Translations under genes and position numbers: made by a program
Shown here: piece after piece, positions 29,412-38,212 of the stretch
Numbering within the stretch: position 1 is the stretch's first letter
Layout: the number at the start of each line of letters is the position of its first letter
NCBI GenBank assembly: GCA_002166865.1
Contig: NHTQ01000002.1
Location: 372,001 to 436,000 of the forward strand
Length of the DNA stretch: 64,000 nucleotides
Source of the DNA: Rhodobacteraceae bacterium WFHF2C18
Lineage (GTDB): Bacteria; Pseudomonadota; Alphaproteobacteria; Rhodobacterales; Rhodobacteraceae
Reading direction: 5' to 3'
The notes under the pieces: generated by a model
What the model was told of the DNA's origin: nothing
Seen by the model: only the letters and a program-made list of their open reading frames with translations
Database searches by the model: none

Positions 29412-29813
29412 ATGAATACATCCCTTGGACAAAAGCTTGGCACCGTCACGCTCTATGAGCGCCTCGGCGGCTATCCCGGCATCAGAAGGATCGTTGATGG
29501 AACTGTCGCCGCGCACATGCAGAACCCGACCATCAAGGATCGCTTCCTTCCCTATCTCGACCAACCGGACCGCGTGGAGGAAATCAAGCAGCATACCTGC
29601 ATGTTCTTTTCCCAGGGCAGCGGTGGTCCCCAAAGCTACGAAGGGCGGTCCATGACCGAGATCCATAGCGGAATGGAGATCGACGATGCCGAATATGATG
29701 CTGCGGTCGATGACATCGTCACAACGATGCAAGCGCTGGGATATGACACGGAAACCCGCGAAGATGTGCTGGTGATCCTGAAATCGCTGAAGGCGGATAT
29801 CATCCACGTTTGA
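29412..29813 (+). CDS. Group I truncated haemoglobin
   Basis: A 133-residue 2-on-2 globin. The N-terminus TLYERLGGYPGIRRIVD is the classic group I start, and the proximal haem histidine is in MTEIHSGMEI near residue 84. Group I truncated globins bind oxygen and often dioxygenate nitric oxide. The ATG (MNTSLG) follows AGGAAAGGA; an upstream extension of the frame is not supported. Divergence from the HxlR-SCP2 regulator suggests an inducible NO- or redox-responsive gene. Confidence 0.87.
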   Translation: MNTSLGQKLGTVTLYERLGGYPGIRRIVDGTVAAHMQNPTIKDRFLPYLDQPDRVEEIKQHTCMFFSQGSGGPQSYEGRSMTEIHSGMEIDDAEYDAAVDDIVTTMQALGYDTETREDVLVILKSLKADIIHV

Positions 29814-30250
29814 AAGACGCGGAGAACGCTCATCAGCCCAACGCCCCATCCATGAATGCTCTCGCGGAGGTGGGAGCGCGGTCGCGATCGCGATCGGCCC
29901 TGCCTGCAACGGTCCAGATGTCGCCCCTATGGCTGCGCGGCCGGGGATCCAGAGGACCATGCAAAGCTGCAGGGGCCGCCATTGCCCAAATCCCGAGCCC
30001 TGCGCGCGGCAGGCGCGACCGGCCGCGATGCCGTGCATTGCGGGGTGTTTCGCGGCAAGCCGGATTTCGCCCAGCTTGCCACGAGATGATCCGCTAGAGC
30101 GAGCCAAGGGAGGCGAGGACCGGACGCCCCGGGGCGGGCGGTCCATGAGCGGCGCCTTCGACAGAACGCGACATCATGGCGCGTGGAACGGCGGTGGCGG
30201 GTGCGATTTCCGCTTGCCAGATCACGCTATCGTGTAAGAAGAACAGACCG
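29814..30250. other. Intergenic stretch before the copper operon
   Basis: About 440 bases with no gene I can support; the overlapping open frames have no recognisable content and no ribosome-binding sites. The right half (30150-30250) should contain the promoter of the copper receptor operon: GATCACGCTATCGTGTAAGAAGA lies just before the first gene, but I see no clean -35/-10 pair or copper box. Confidence 0.35.
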
Positions 30251-30652
30251 ATGATGTCCCGGTCGCGCATATGTGCCCGTCTGAACGGTTCGCTGGCGCT
30301 TCTGCTGGCCGCCCTGCTTGGCGTGCAGGTGGCGGCCGCGTTCCTGCCGGCGACGGCTGTGGCGGCAGGGGCCGGCCCGGGGCTGACCCTCGTCATCTGT
30401 AGCGACGGCGGCACGGAAACCATCACCCTGTCCGAGGCGGGCGCCGCCGGCGGTGCGCCGGGGCAGGACCATCATGCGGGCCATTGTCCCCTGTGCCTTG
30501 TGCCGGCGTCCATGCCGGCGGTCACCGCCGGCGATCCGGCCGGGCAGCGCCTTGCCATGCGCCTGCGCTACCGGTTTCCCTGCGGTGCCCAGACACGGGG
30601 CCGGCCGGGCCGGCACCTCGACAGCATTCGCGGGCCGCCGCAGACCGTCTGA
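30251..30652 (+). CDS. DUF2946-like small exported protein with HCPLC motif
   Basis: A 133-residue protein with an N-terminal membrane or signal segment (about residues 12-38). The centre has HHAGHCPLCLVP (about residues 77-88), a His/Cys cluster suited to binding a soft metal. The C-terminus ends in RGPP, as in many DUF2946 proteins. Genes of this kind are often found beside TonB-dependent copper receptors, as here, 98 bases upstream. Role in copper or haem handling is inferred. The ATG chosen follows AAGAAGAA; the frame is open 25 codons further upstream. Confidence 0.65.
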   Translation: MMSRSRICARLNGSLALLLAALLGVQVAAAFLPATAVAAGAGPGLTLVICSDGGTETITLSEAGAAGGAPGQDHHAGHCPLCLVPASMPAVTAGDPAGQRLAMRLRYRFPCGAQTRGRPGRHLDSIRGPPQTV

Positions 30653-30750
30653 TTTTCGGCATTCGCGCGACCGCCCGGCACGCGGGCCCGTACTGGAGCC
30701 CCTGCGCGGTCGTCCTCATGACCTGTACGACAAGACGGTAGTAAACCAAG

Positions 30751-32808
30751 ATGACACTTCGCAAAACGACGTGCCTTTGCACGTCCGCTTTCCTGATGAG
30801 CGCAATCCCCAGCCTTGCCCCGGCGCAGGACGCCGACCCCGCAGCCCCCATCGTCCTTGACCCCATCGTGATCGAGGACATGCGCCGGGCCGATGGCCCG
30901 ATGTCGACCATGCTCGATCCCGGCGCCCTCACGCTGCCGCCCGCCGTCGATGGCGGCGCGCTTCTGCGCGCGGTGCCGGGGGTGACCTCGGGGCGCATGG
31001 GGGGGCACGGGCTCGAACTGGTCATCCGGGGCCAGCAGCAGAACCAGCTCAACATCATCGACGCGGGGTCCTTCACCTACGGCGCCTGTCCCAACCGGAT
31101 GGACCCGCCGACCGCGATGGCGTCGTTCCACCGCGCCGACGAGATCGTGGTCGAGAAGGGCTATGCCAGCGTCACCCACGGCCCCGGCGGCTCCGGCGGC
31201 ACGGTGCTGTTGAAACGTGGCGTGCCCGATCTGGCGGGGGAAGACGCCTTCACGGGCCATTTCGGCGCCGGGCTGGCCAGCAATGGCGGCGGCACCGATG
31301 CGGCGGGGCGTTTCACCCAAGATCTGGGCGGCGGCCTCTACCTGCAGGGCGCCGGCGAGGTCAAATCGGCCGATAACTATCGGGACGGCTCGGGGCGCGA
31401 GGTGCGCAGCGCCCTTGAGCAGCGAAGCGCGGGGCTGACCCTGGGATATGCGGGCGCGGGCGTCGACCTGGCCTTCGATGCCGAATACGACCTGGCAGAG
31501 GACGTCCTGTTTCCGGGGGCCGGCATGGACAGCCCCTTCGACGAGACGGTGATCTACCGCCTGCGCGGCGGGGTGGACGTGGACGCCGGCGCGCTGACCC
31601 GCATCGAGGGCACCATTTACCACAGCGCCGTCGATCACGTGATGGACAACTACTCCCTGCGGCCCGCGGGCATGATGGCCATGCGCACGCCGGCCACCTC
31701 CGACACCACGGGCGGCAAGCTGGAGGCGCAGCTGAGCTTTGGCGGGACCGACGTCAAGCTGGGCGTGGATCTTCAGTCGAACACCCGCGAGGCCACGGTC
31801 TTTGCCGGGATGCCCGCCATGATCCCGATGCTCGAGTCGGAAGATCCCGCGCGGGCGCGTTTCCTGATCTGGCCCGACGTGACCATCGCGCAGACGGGCC
31901 TGTATTTCGAGGCCCGCTCGCAACTGGCCGAGGCCACCGCGCTGACATGGGGGCTGCGCTACGACCATGTCAGCGCCGAGGCGGACAAGGCCGCGGTGAC
32001 GCCAGCCCAGGGCCCCAGCCCCAACGCCTTGTACAGCGCGCAATACGGCACGACCTTCGACGGCACCCGCGAGGAGCACAACCTGGGCGGCCTGCTGCGG
32101 CTGGAGCACGAGATCGCCCCGGGCGCGACCCTTTTCGCCGGGCTGTCACGATCCGTGCGGACGGCGGATGCGACCGAACGCGCCATCGCGCGGATGAACT
32201 GGGTCGGCAATCCCGACATTGACCCCGAAAAGCATCACCAGATCGATCTTGGCGCCCGGCTTGACCGCGGCCCCTGGTATCTGGACGCCAGTGGCTATGC
32301 GGACTGGGTCGATGACTACATCCTGCGCGACCAGTTCTCGGTGCCCGGCGTCACGAACTACCGCAATGTCAGCGCCCGGCTGTCCGGGGTCGAACTGGCG
32401 GCCGGATGGGCGCGGGGCGGCTGGGAGATCCGCGGCGATGCCACCTACACCCACGGCGAGAACACCACCGACGACCGGCCCCTTGCCCAGATCCCGCCGT
32501 TGCAGGGAGGGCTCTCGGTGGCCTATGGTCGGGACGGGTGGCGCACCGGTGCGCGGCTGAACTGGGCGACCGAGCAGGACCGCATCGACCCGGCGCGCGA
32601 CCCGGGGACCACGCCGGGCTATGCCACGCTGGACCTGTTCGGCAGCTACGATCTGTCGGAAAATGCCACGATCCGGGCCGGGGTCGACAACATCACCGAT
32701 GAAACCTATGCCAATCATCTGAGCCGCGCCAACATATTCGATCCCACCGTGACGCAGGTGAACGAACCGGGGAGAACCTTCTATGTCACGCTCGACACGC
32801 AGTTCTGA
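30751..32808 (+). CDS. TonB-dependent copper receptor (OprC/NosA type)
   Basis: A 685-residue outer-membrane receptor: signal peptide (cleaved near LAPAQD, about residue 26), plug domain (about 40-165) and 22-strand barrel ending in the aromatic terminal strand RTFYVTLDTQF. IRGQQQNQLNIIDAGSFTYG in the plug is characteristic of the copper receptor family. The metal site known from OprC, CxxxM plus HxM, is present as CPNRM (Cys113, Met117) and HVM (His296, Met298). It heads receptor-exbB-exbD-exbD-tonB, so the uptake machine and its energy module are encoded together. Its end overlaps the exbB start. Confidence 0.9.
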   Translation: MTLRKTTCLCTSAFLMSAIPSLAPAQDADPAAPIVLDPIVIEDMRRADGPMSTMLDPGALTLPPAVDGGALLRAVPGVTSGRMGGHGLELVIRGQQQNQLNIIDAGSFTYGACPNRMDPPTAMASFHRADEIVVEKGYASVTHGPGGSGGTVLLKRGVPDLAGEDAFTGHFGAGLASNGGGTDAAGRFTQDLGGGLYLQGAGEVKSADNYRDGSGREVRSALEQRSAGLTLGYAGAGVDLAFDAEYDLAEDVLFPGAGMDSPFDETVIYRLRGGVDVDAGALTRIEGTIYHSAVDHVMDNYSLRPAGMMAMRTPATSDTTGGKLEAQLSFGGTDVKLGVDLQSNTREATVFAGMPAMIPMLESEDPARARFLIWPDVTIAQTGLYFEARSQLAEATALTWGLRYDHVSAEADKAAVTPAQGPSPNALYSAQYGTTFDGTREEHNLGGLLRLEHEIAPGATLFAGLSRSVRTADATERAIARMNWVGNPDIDPEKHHQIDLGARLDRGPWYLDASGYADWVDDYILRDQFSVPGVTNYRNVSARLSGVELAAGWARGGWEIRGDATYTHGENTTDDRPLAQIPPLQGGLSVAYGRDGWRTGARLNWATEQDRIDPARDPGTTPGYATLDLFGSYDLSENATIRAGVDNITDETYANHLSRANIFDPTVTQVNEPGRTFYVTLDTQF

Positions 32809-33718
32809 AATGTCGCGGTGCCTGCCCGGTGCACGGGGCCTGTGCTGCGCGGCGGCCTGCATGGCGCTCGTCGTCGTGTCGCCGGGGCCGGTAAAGGCGC
32901 AGGAGGCCATGCCCGCGCCGGCCGTCCCGGAACAGGTGCAGGTGGCGCCGCAGGCGCCGCCGGCCGTGCCCGATGCCCCGGCCGCTCCCGGCGGCGCGGT
33001 GTCCGGCAGCGCGCAGGGCGGCGACCGGGCCGCCGGGGCCGTTTCGGTCGTGGCCCCGGTCGACCGTGCCTTGCGTTTCGTGCGCCTTGGCGGGCCGGCG
33101 ATCTGGGCGATTGCGGGGGTTTCGGTTCTGGCGCTGGCGCTGATCCTGTGGAAGGTCTGGCGCCTGGCGCTGATGGGGGCCTGGGCCGGGGGGCGGCGCG
33201 CGCAGGCCGCGGTCGCGCTGTGGTCGCAGGGCGAGGAGGACCGGGCGCTGGCGGCGCTGCGCGGGCGCCGCACCTGCCGGGCGGTGCTGATCCGCGCCGC
33301 GATGGAGGCGCGGCGCGACCCCTCGCTCGACGACGCGGCGGCGCAATCCGAGACCGAGCGCGTGGCGCGCAACCTGATCGCCAGGGCCCGGAGCGGCCTG
33401 CGCCCGCTGGAGTTGATCGCGACGATTGCGCCGCTCCTGGGGCTTCTGGGCACGGTGCTGGGCATGATCGCGGCCTTCCAGGCGCTGCAGGAGGCCGGCA
33501 ACCGTGCCGACCCGGCCACGCTTGCCGGCGGGATCTGGGAGGCGCTTTTGACCACCGCCGCGGGCATGGCGGTGGCGATCCCAGCCTCGATGGCGCTGAC
33601 CTGGTTCGAGAGCGTGGTCGACCGCCTGCGGCTGGAGATGGAGGACGCCGCGACGCGCATCTTCCTGCGGCCCGTGGCCGGTGACACGCAGGCCCCGCGG
33701 GTGCGGGCGGCGGAATAG
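32783..33718 (+). CDS. exbB: ExbB-like MotA/TolQ/ExbB proton channel protein
   Basis: A 311-residue inner-membrane protein. An N-terminal signal-like segment and a long Pro/Ala-rich periplasmic linker (to about residue 95) precede three membrane segments. The conserved core is LELIATIAPLLGLLGTVLGMI near 210 and LTTAAGMAVAIPASMAL near 255. With ExbD it forms the proton-driven motor that energises TonB. The start has a good GGGGAGAAC site and overlaps the receptor gene by 26 bases; an ATG at 32810, just after the receptor stop, is the alternative. Confidence 0.9.
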   Translation: MSRSTRSSEMSRCLPGARGLCCAAACMALVVVSPGPVKAQEAMPAPAVPEQVQVAPQAPPAVPDAPAAPGGAVSGSAQGGDRAAGAVSVVAPVDRALRFVRLGGPAIWAIAGVSVLALALILWKVWRLALMGAWAGGRRAQAAVALWSQGEEDRALAALRGRRTCRAVLIRAAMEARRDPSLDDAAAQSETERVARNLIARARSGLRPLELIATIAPLLGLLGTVLGMIAAFQALQEAGNRADPATLAGGIWEALLTTAAGMAVAIPASMALTWFESVVDRLRLEMEDAATRIFLRPVAGDTQAPRVRAAE

Positions 33719-33719
33719 G

Positions 33720-34103
33720 ATGTTCGCCTTCGGCCCGCCAAGACCCCGGCGCAAGCCCAGCCTGACGCCGATGATCGACGTGGTGTTCCTGCTGCTGGTC
33801 TTTTTCATGCTGGCCGCGCGGTTCGGCCAAGACATGCACCTGTCGCTGAACGTCGCCGGCGAGGGGGCCGATGCGCCCTACCGGGGGCCGCCGCGGCTGG
33901 TCGATGTGCTGCCCGAGGGGGTGAAGGTGAACGGGGTGCCGGTCGCCCCCGGCGATCTGGTCGCCGAGGTCGCCGCCCTGACAGAGCGCCCGGAGGACAC
34001 GATCGTGCTGCGCGCGCGGGACGCGGCCTCGCTGCAGCGGATGGTCGAGGTGATGCAGCGCCTGAAGACGGCCGGTTTTTCCCGGCTGGTGCTGGTGGAG
34101 TGA
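33720..34103 (+). CDS. exbD: ExbD-like biopolymer transport protein (first copy)
   Basis: A 127-residue single-pass protein. The membrane segment MIDVVFLLLVFFMLAA carries the conserved aspartate (Asp19) that takes part in proton flow. The periplasmic domain follows. It starts one base after the exbB stop and is followed by a second exbD-like gene. Confidence 0.9.
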   Translation: MFAFGPPRPRRKPSLTPMIDVVFLLLVFFMLAARFGQDMHLSLNVAGEGADAPYRGPPRLVDVLPEGVKVNGVPVAPGDLVAEVAALTERPEDTIVLRARDAASLQRMVEVMQRLKTAGFSRLVLVE

Positions 34104-34107
34104 GCCG

Positions 34108-34527
34108 ATGCGCTTCGCCGATCCGCCCCGCCGCCGCCCGCCCGAGAGTATCGTGCCGATGATCAATGTTGTGTTCCTGTTGCTCGTCTTCTTCCTCATG
34201 ACCGCCCAGATCGCCCCGCCCCCGCCGGTTGAGGTGACCCCGCCCCGGGCGGACGCCGGCGCGCCCGCCGAGGGCGAATTCACGCTGTATCTGGGGCCGG
34301 GCGGTGGGCTGGCCTATCGCGACAGCCGGGGCGCGGAGGCCGCGCTGGCGCGGCTCGCCGCCGACAGGGCGGCCTATTGTGCCGCCGCCGGCTGTTCAAA
34401 GGACGCGGCGCCGCCGGTCATCCTGCGGGCCGATGCGCAGGTGCCCGGGGCGCGGCTGGCCGCGCTGATGCCGCGGATCGCGCAGGCCGGATTTGCGCGG
34501 ATCAATCTGGTGACGGTGCCGGAATGA
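34108..34527 (+). CDS. ExbD-like biopolymer transport protein (second copy, Asp replaced by Asn)
   Basis: A 139-residue ExbD/TolR family protein, second in tandem. Its membrane segment reads MINVVFLLLVFFLMTAQ, so the position of the proton-carrying aspartate in the first copy (MIDVVF) is an asparagine here (Asn19 by my count). This may make it a structural or regulatory partner rather than a proton carrier. The periplasmic part carries a Cys pair (YCAAAGC). It ends in an ATGA overlap with tonB. Confidence 0.88.
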   Translation: MRFADPPRRRPPESIVPMINVVFLLLVFFLMTAQIAPPPPVEVTPPRADAGAPAEGEFTLYLGPGGGLAYRDSRGAEAALARLAADRAAYCAAAGCSKDAAPPVILRADAQVPGARLAALMPRIAQAGFARINLVTVPE

Positions 34528-35426
34528 GGGGTGCGCTGGAGTTTATCGCTTTCCTCGCCCTCGCCGCGTCGGCGCATCTGGCGCTGGTCGGGCTGCAGCC
34601 GGCGCCGGACGGTGCCGCCGCCCGGGGCGAGCGGGGCGAGGCGGCCGTCTCGCTGAAGGCATCCGATGCCAGCACGGTCCAGATGGTCGAGACCTGGGAG
34701 ACCCCGCCGGAGGTGGCGGCCCCCGCCGCGCGTCCGGAAGCGCCGCAAACGGCGATGCGCGCGCCCCAGACGCCGCAAGTGCCCGAGGTGCGCCGCCCCG
34801 CCGTCCCGCCGGCCCCGGCAAGCCCCGGGCTGGCCGTGCCCCGGCGCGACGCCGCCCCGGACCGCTCGGTGACCGCGCCCGCCGCGCCGCCGCCGGAGAA
34901 GACCGCCGAGGCGCCCCCCGAAAGGACAGAGGCACGCGTTGAAGAAGCGTCGCAGATCGCCGGCGTGCGGCCCAAGCAGCGGCCCGACCGGCCCGATCCC
35001 CCGGACCAGACACAGCCCCAGCGGGCGCAGGCGCCTCAGGCCGCCGCCAGCCCCGCGCAACGGGCCAAGGGCGACGGCGCGGGCGCGCATGCCGGGGCGC
35101 GGCAGCAAAACAGCGCCGCGACCCTCAGCGCCAGCCAACGGCAAACACTCGCGGCGCAGTGGGGCGCGCAGGTGCGCAGCAAGATCGAGCGGCGCAAACG
35201 CTACCCCGGCGGGGCGGGCGGTGCCTCGGGCACCGTGCGCGTGCGGCTCACCGTGGGACGCGACGGCAGCCTGCGGGGGCTGGCGTTGGCCGGGTCCTCG
35301 GGCCACCGGGCGCTGGACCAGGCGGCACTGCGGGCCGTGCGGGCCGCCCGGCGCTTCCCTGCCGCCCCGCGGGGCCTGACCAGGCCCAGCTATACCTTCA
35401 CGCTGGCAATGCGCTTCGACAGCTGA
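34524..35426 (+). CDS. tonB: TonB family energy transducer
   Basis: A 300-residue protein with one N-terminal membrane anchor (about residues 4-22), a long Pro/Ala/Glu/Arg-rich periplasmic spacer (about 60-200) and a C-terminal TonB domain (about 215-300; KIERRKRYP, GTVRVRLTVGRDGSL, SYTFTLAMRF). It transmits ExbB/ExbD motion to the copper receptor. The ATG overlaps the stop of the second exbD gene. It converges on the ArsP-type permease gene. Confidence 0.9.
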   Translation: MRGALEFIAFLALAASAHLALVGLQPAPDGAAARGERGEAAVSLKASDASTVQMVETWETPPEVAAPAARPEAPQTAMRAPQTPQVPEVRRPAVPPAPASPGLAVPRRDAAPDRSVTAPAAPPPEKTAEAPPERTEARVEEASQIAGVRPKQRPDRPDPPDQTQPQRAQAPQAAASPAQRAKGDGAGAHAGARQQNSAATLSASQRQTLAAQWGAQVRSKIERRKRYPGGAGGASGTVRVRLTVGRDGSLRGLALAGSSGHRALDQAALRAVRAARRFPAAPRGLTRPSYTFTLAMRFDS

Positions 35427-35459
35427 CACCCGAGGGGGCGCGCGGCGCGACCGGCGGGC

Positions 35460-36509
35460 TCAGACGGATCCCCAGAGCTGGAACAGCAGCCCGGCGGCGA
35501 AGGCACCCGACAGCGACAGCGCGAGATAGAGCAGGAACACCCGCGGCTTGACCAGAGCCCAGACCGCGATCGCCGCGGGCAGCGAAGTAACCCCGCCGGC
35601 CACGAGAAAGGCGAGCCCCGCGCCATGCGCCATGCCCTGCGCGATCAGCCCGCCGACCAGCGGCAGCGCCGCGTAGCCGTTGAGGTAGGCCGGCACGCCG
35701 ACGAGGGTGCCAAGCGCGATCGGGGCCAACCCCGCGCCGCCCAGCACCGAGGTGACGGTCTCGGCGGGGATGAAGGCCAGCATCAGGCTTTCCAGCAGGA
35801 AGGCCAGCGTCAGCCACTTGGCCAGGAACAGCGTCACGCCCAGCGCCTCGCGGCCGAATTTCGCGCGCCGCTCGGCGTGGTTCCAGAACCGCCAGACCAC
35901 CGGCTTGGGATCGCGGACCTTGCCGCCGCCGCAGCCGCCATCGCCGATGCCGGGGCGCAGGGGATCGGCCAGGCCGCCGGCACGGCCCAGCCAGTGCACC
36001 ACCGCGCCGCCGAAGATCCCCAGCCCGACGGCCGCCAGCGTCTTGGCCACCGCGAATTCCAGTCCCAGGACGCCGGTGGTGAGCACGAACATCGAGGGAT
36101 CCATCACCGGCGAGGCCAGCCAGAAGGCCATCACCGCCGACAGCGGCACACCCATGGCCAGCAGCGCGGCGATCAGCGGGATCACCCCGCAGGAGCAGAA
36201 CGGCGAAAGCCCGCCGGCCAGCGCGGCCAGCCCGATCATCACCACCGGCGCACCGGTGAAGGCCCGCGCGATCAGGTTGTCGGCGCCGGTCGCGGTGGCC
36301 CAGGCCGCCACGGCGATCGACAACACGAGGAAGGGCGCGGTGTGCAGAAGCGAGCCGGCGGTGAAGATCACCGATTCGCGCGCCTGGCCCGGGTCCAGGA
36401 GCGCCAGCACGGCCAGGATCAGCCCCGAGGCCAGCCAGACCCGGTGATCGCGCCAGAGCCTGCGCAGGATCGTCACGGGGCGCGGCGGGGCAAGGCTCGT
36501 TTCTGTCAT
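35460..36509 (-). CDS. ArsP_1/DUF318-type permease
   Basis: A 349-residue inner-membrane permease with about eight to ten hydrophobic segments. The hallmark PFCSCGVIPL near residue 105 and ASPVMDPSMFVL near 132 place it with the ArsP_1 (DUF318) family, some of which expel trivalent organoarsenicals. The cytoplasmic loop has GDGGCGGGK, a possible extra cysteine site. The start ATG follows GGAGATTTGGAT. It lies 55 bases downstream of arsR on the same strand. Other DUF318 members move other metals, so substrate is inferred from the ars context. Confidence 0.78.
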   Translation of the reverse strand: MTETSLAPPRPVTILRRLWRDHRVWLASGLILAVLALLDPGQARESVIFTAGSLLHTAPFLVLSIAVAAWATATGADNLIARAFTGAPVVMIGLAALAGGLSPFCSCGVIPLIAALLAMGVPLSAVMAFWLASPVMDPSMFVLTTGVLGLEFAVAKTLAAVGLGIFGGAVVHWLGRAGGLADPLRPGIGDGGCGGGKVRDPKPVVWRFWNHAERRAKFGREALGVTLFLAKWLTLAFLLESLMLAFIPAETVTSVLGGAGLAPIALGTLVGVPAYLNGYAALPLVGGLIAQGMAHGAGLAFLVAGGVTSLPAAIAVWALVKPRVFLLYLALSLSGAFAAGLLFQLWGSV

Positions 36510-36564
36510 ATCCAAATCTCCGGAATTGTCGGTGTATCGGGCCGAAAAAAGGAGCCGCGCCACG

Positions 36565-36882
36565 TCACGCCGTCCCCTCCTCGGCGTTGATCGTCACGCC
36601 GGTGCAGCATTCCGCGGTCAGGAAACCCAGAACCCGGTGCATCGCGGCGTAATCGGCCTTGTTATAGACTTCGCGGCCGCGCTTTTCCTGCACCACGAGC
36701 CCTGCGTCCACCAGGGTGGAGAGGTGATGGGCCAGGGTGGAGGGGGCAAGGCCCAGGTGTTGCCCGATGTCGCCGACGCGCAGCCCGTCGTCGCCCGCCT
36801 TGACCAGGAGGCGGAAGATCGCGAGCCGGACGTCATGGCCAAGCGCGGCCAGCGCGCGGGCGTTGGGGCTGGTGATGCTCAT
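36565..36882 (-). CDS. arsR: ArsR-family metalloregulator
   Basis: A 105-residue winged-helix repressor with the recognition segment LAPSTLAHHLSTLVDAGLV near residues 45-63. A C-terminal adjacent cysteine pair in AECCTGV (about residues 91-92) probably binds arsenite, as in other alphaproteobacterial ArsR proteins lacking the N-terminal site. It has no ribosome-binding site; its promoter places the transcription start almost at the ATG. It is followed by the ArsP-type permease. Confidence 0.88.
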   Translation of the reverse strand: MSITSPNARALAALGHDVRLAIFRLLVKAGDDGLRVGDIGQHLGLAPSTLAHHLSTLVDAGLVVQEKRGREVYNKADYAAMHRVLGFLTAECCTGVTINAEEGTA

Positions 36883-36888
36883 ACGGAA

Positions 36889-36922
36889 AAAATAACCATA
36901 AAACCGGTTTTGTCAAATGGTT
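36889..36922 (-). promoter_or_regulatory. arsR promoter with nested palindromic operator
   Basis: On the minus strand, TTGACA (36916-36911) is followed after 16 bases by TATTTT. Nested palindromes cover the promoter: outer arms AACCAT/ATGGTT (36894-36899, 36917-36922) and inner AAAACCGGTTTT (36900-36911). Repressor binding would block the promoter. The expected start point is within a few bases of the arsR ATG. Confidence 0.65.
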
Positions 36923-36943
36923 CCGTTAGGCGGGGGGTGCTCA

Positions 36944-38212
36944 TTACGCGATGGTGCGGGCCGGGGCCTCGGGGTGCAGCCGGCCAGCGGCCAGCGCGCT
37001 GAGCGCGACCATCACGGCCGCCGTGCCCAGACACAGCGGCAGCCCCCCCAACTGGTAGGTCGCCCCAGACAACACCGTGCCCAGCAGGCGCCCGCCCGCG
37101 TTGGCCATGTAGTAGAAACCGACGTCCATCGTCACGCGCGCGTCCTGCGTGAAGGCCAGGATCAGGTAGGAGTGCAGCGACGAGTTCACCGCGAAGATCG
37201 CCCCGAACGCCAGCAGCCCGGAGATCAGCGTTACCGTCAGCCAAGGTGCGGGCTGGCCCGCCAGCAGGGTTGCGCCGGCCAGCGCGGCGGGCACCACGAA
37301 CAACGCCAGCGCCCATCGCCGTGCGGCGGCGACCAGTTCGGCCTCGGGCCGGCGGGCCGCGCGCAGCAGCCGGGGCGCGGCGGCCTGAACCGCGCCGTAA
37401 AGGATGATCCAGACCGCCATGAAGCTGCCCACGGTGAAAAATGCGGCGCGGTTGCCCGCCTCGGTGCCGTCCGACAGGACGGCGTAGAAATAGACCGGGA
37501 TGCCGACCACGAACCACACGTCGCGCGCGCCGAAGAGGAACACGCGCGCCGCGCTCAGCCAGTTGACATTGGCGGACTTTGAAAAGACCTTCGAGACCTT
37601 CGCGCCCTTCCGGCCCGTGGGCAGCCCCGGCGGCATCGCGACGGCCACCGCCAGCAGGATCGCCGCGAGCACCGCCGCCATGCCCAGCACGGCCCAGACG
37701 AAGCCGGCGGTGGCCAGCAGCCCCGCGCCAAGCAGGAAGCCCAGCCCCTTGACCGCGTTCTTGGAGCCGGTGAGCGCCGCCACCCAGCGGAAGAGCCCCG
37801 CGTTCTCGGCTGGCGCCAGCAGCTTGACGGCGGACTTCGACGACATCTTGGCAAGATCCTTGGCCACGCCCGAGGCGCCCTGCACCACCATGACATAGGC
37901 CACGGACAGCCCCACCGCCCAGCCGGGGTCGAGTTGTGCCAGCGCGATCAGCGCGGCCACCTGCAGCCCCAGCCCGGCATAGAGTGTCGCGGTCAGCCCG
38001 AAGCGCGCCGCAATCCAGCCCGCGGCGAGGTTTGTGACCATGCCCGCGACTTCGTAGAGCACGAAGAGATAGGCCAGCTGCACCGGGGTGAAGCCCAGCG
38101 TATGGAAATGCAGCAGCACCAGCATCCGCAGCGCGCCGTCGGTGAGCATGAAGGCCCAGTAGGCCGCGGTGACGGCGACATAGGCGGAAAGCCCCTCCGC
38201 CCGGGCGGTCAC
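36944..38212 (-). CDS. arsJ: Organoarsenical efflux MFS transporter ArsJ
   Basis: A 422-residue major facilitator with about twelve hydrophobic segments. The N-terminus [24 protein letters not shown] and the cytoplasmic loop [18 protein letters not shown] are typical of ArsJ. ArsJ exports 1-arseno-3-phosphoglycerate, the unstable product of GAPDH acting with arsenate, which then breaks down outside the cell. The paired GAPDH gene overlaps its start by four bases, which strongly supports the assignment. Confidence 0.92.
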   Translation of the reverse strand: MTARAEGLSAYVAVTAAYWAFMLTDGALRMLVLLHFHTLGFTPVQLAYLFVLYEVAGMVTNLAAGWIAARFGLTATLYAGLGLQVAALIALAQLDPGWAVGLSVAYVMVVQGASGVAKDLAKMSSKSAVKLLAPAENAGLFRWVAALTGSKNAVKGLGFLLGAGLLATAGFVWAVLGMAAVLAAILLAVAVAMPPGLPTGRKGAKVSKVFSKSANVNWLSAARVFLFGARDVWFVVGIPVYFYAVLSDGTEAGNRAAFFTVGSFMAVWIILYGAVQAAAPRLLRAARRPEAELVAAARRWALALFVVPAALAGATLLAGQPAPWLTVTLISGLLAFGAIFAVNSSLHSYLILAFTQDARVTMDVGFYYMANAGGRLLGTVLSGATYQLGGLPLCLGTAAVMVALSALAAGRLHPEAPARTIA

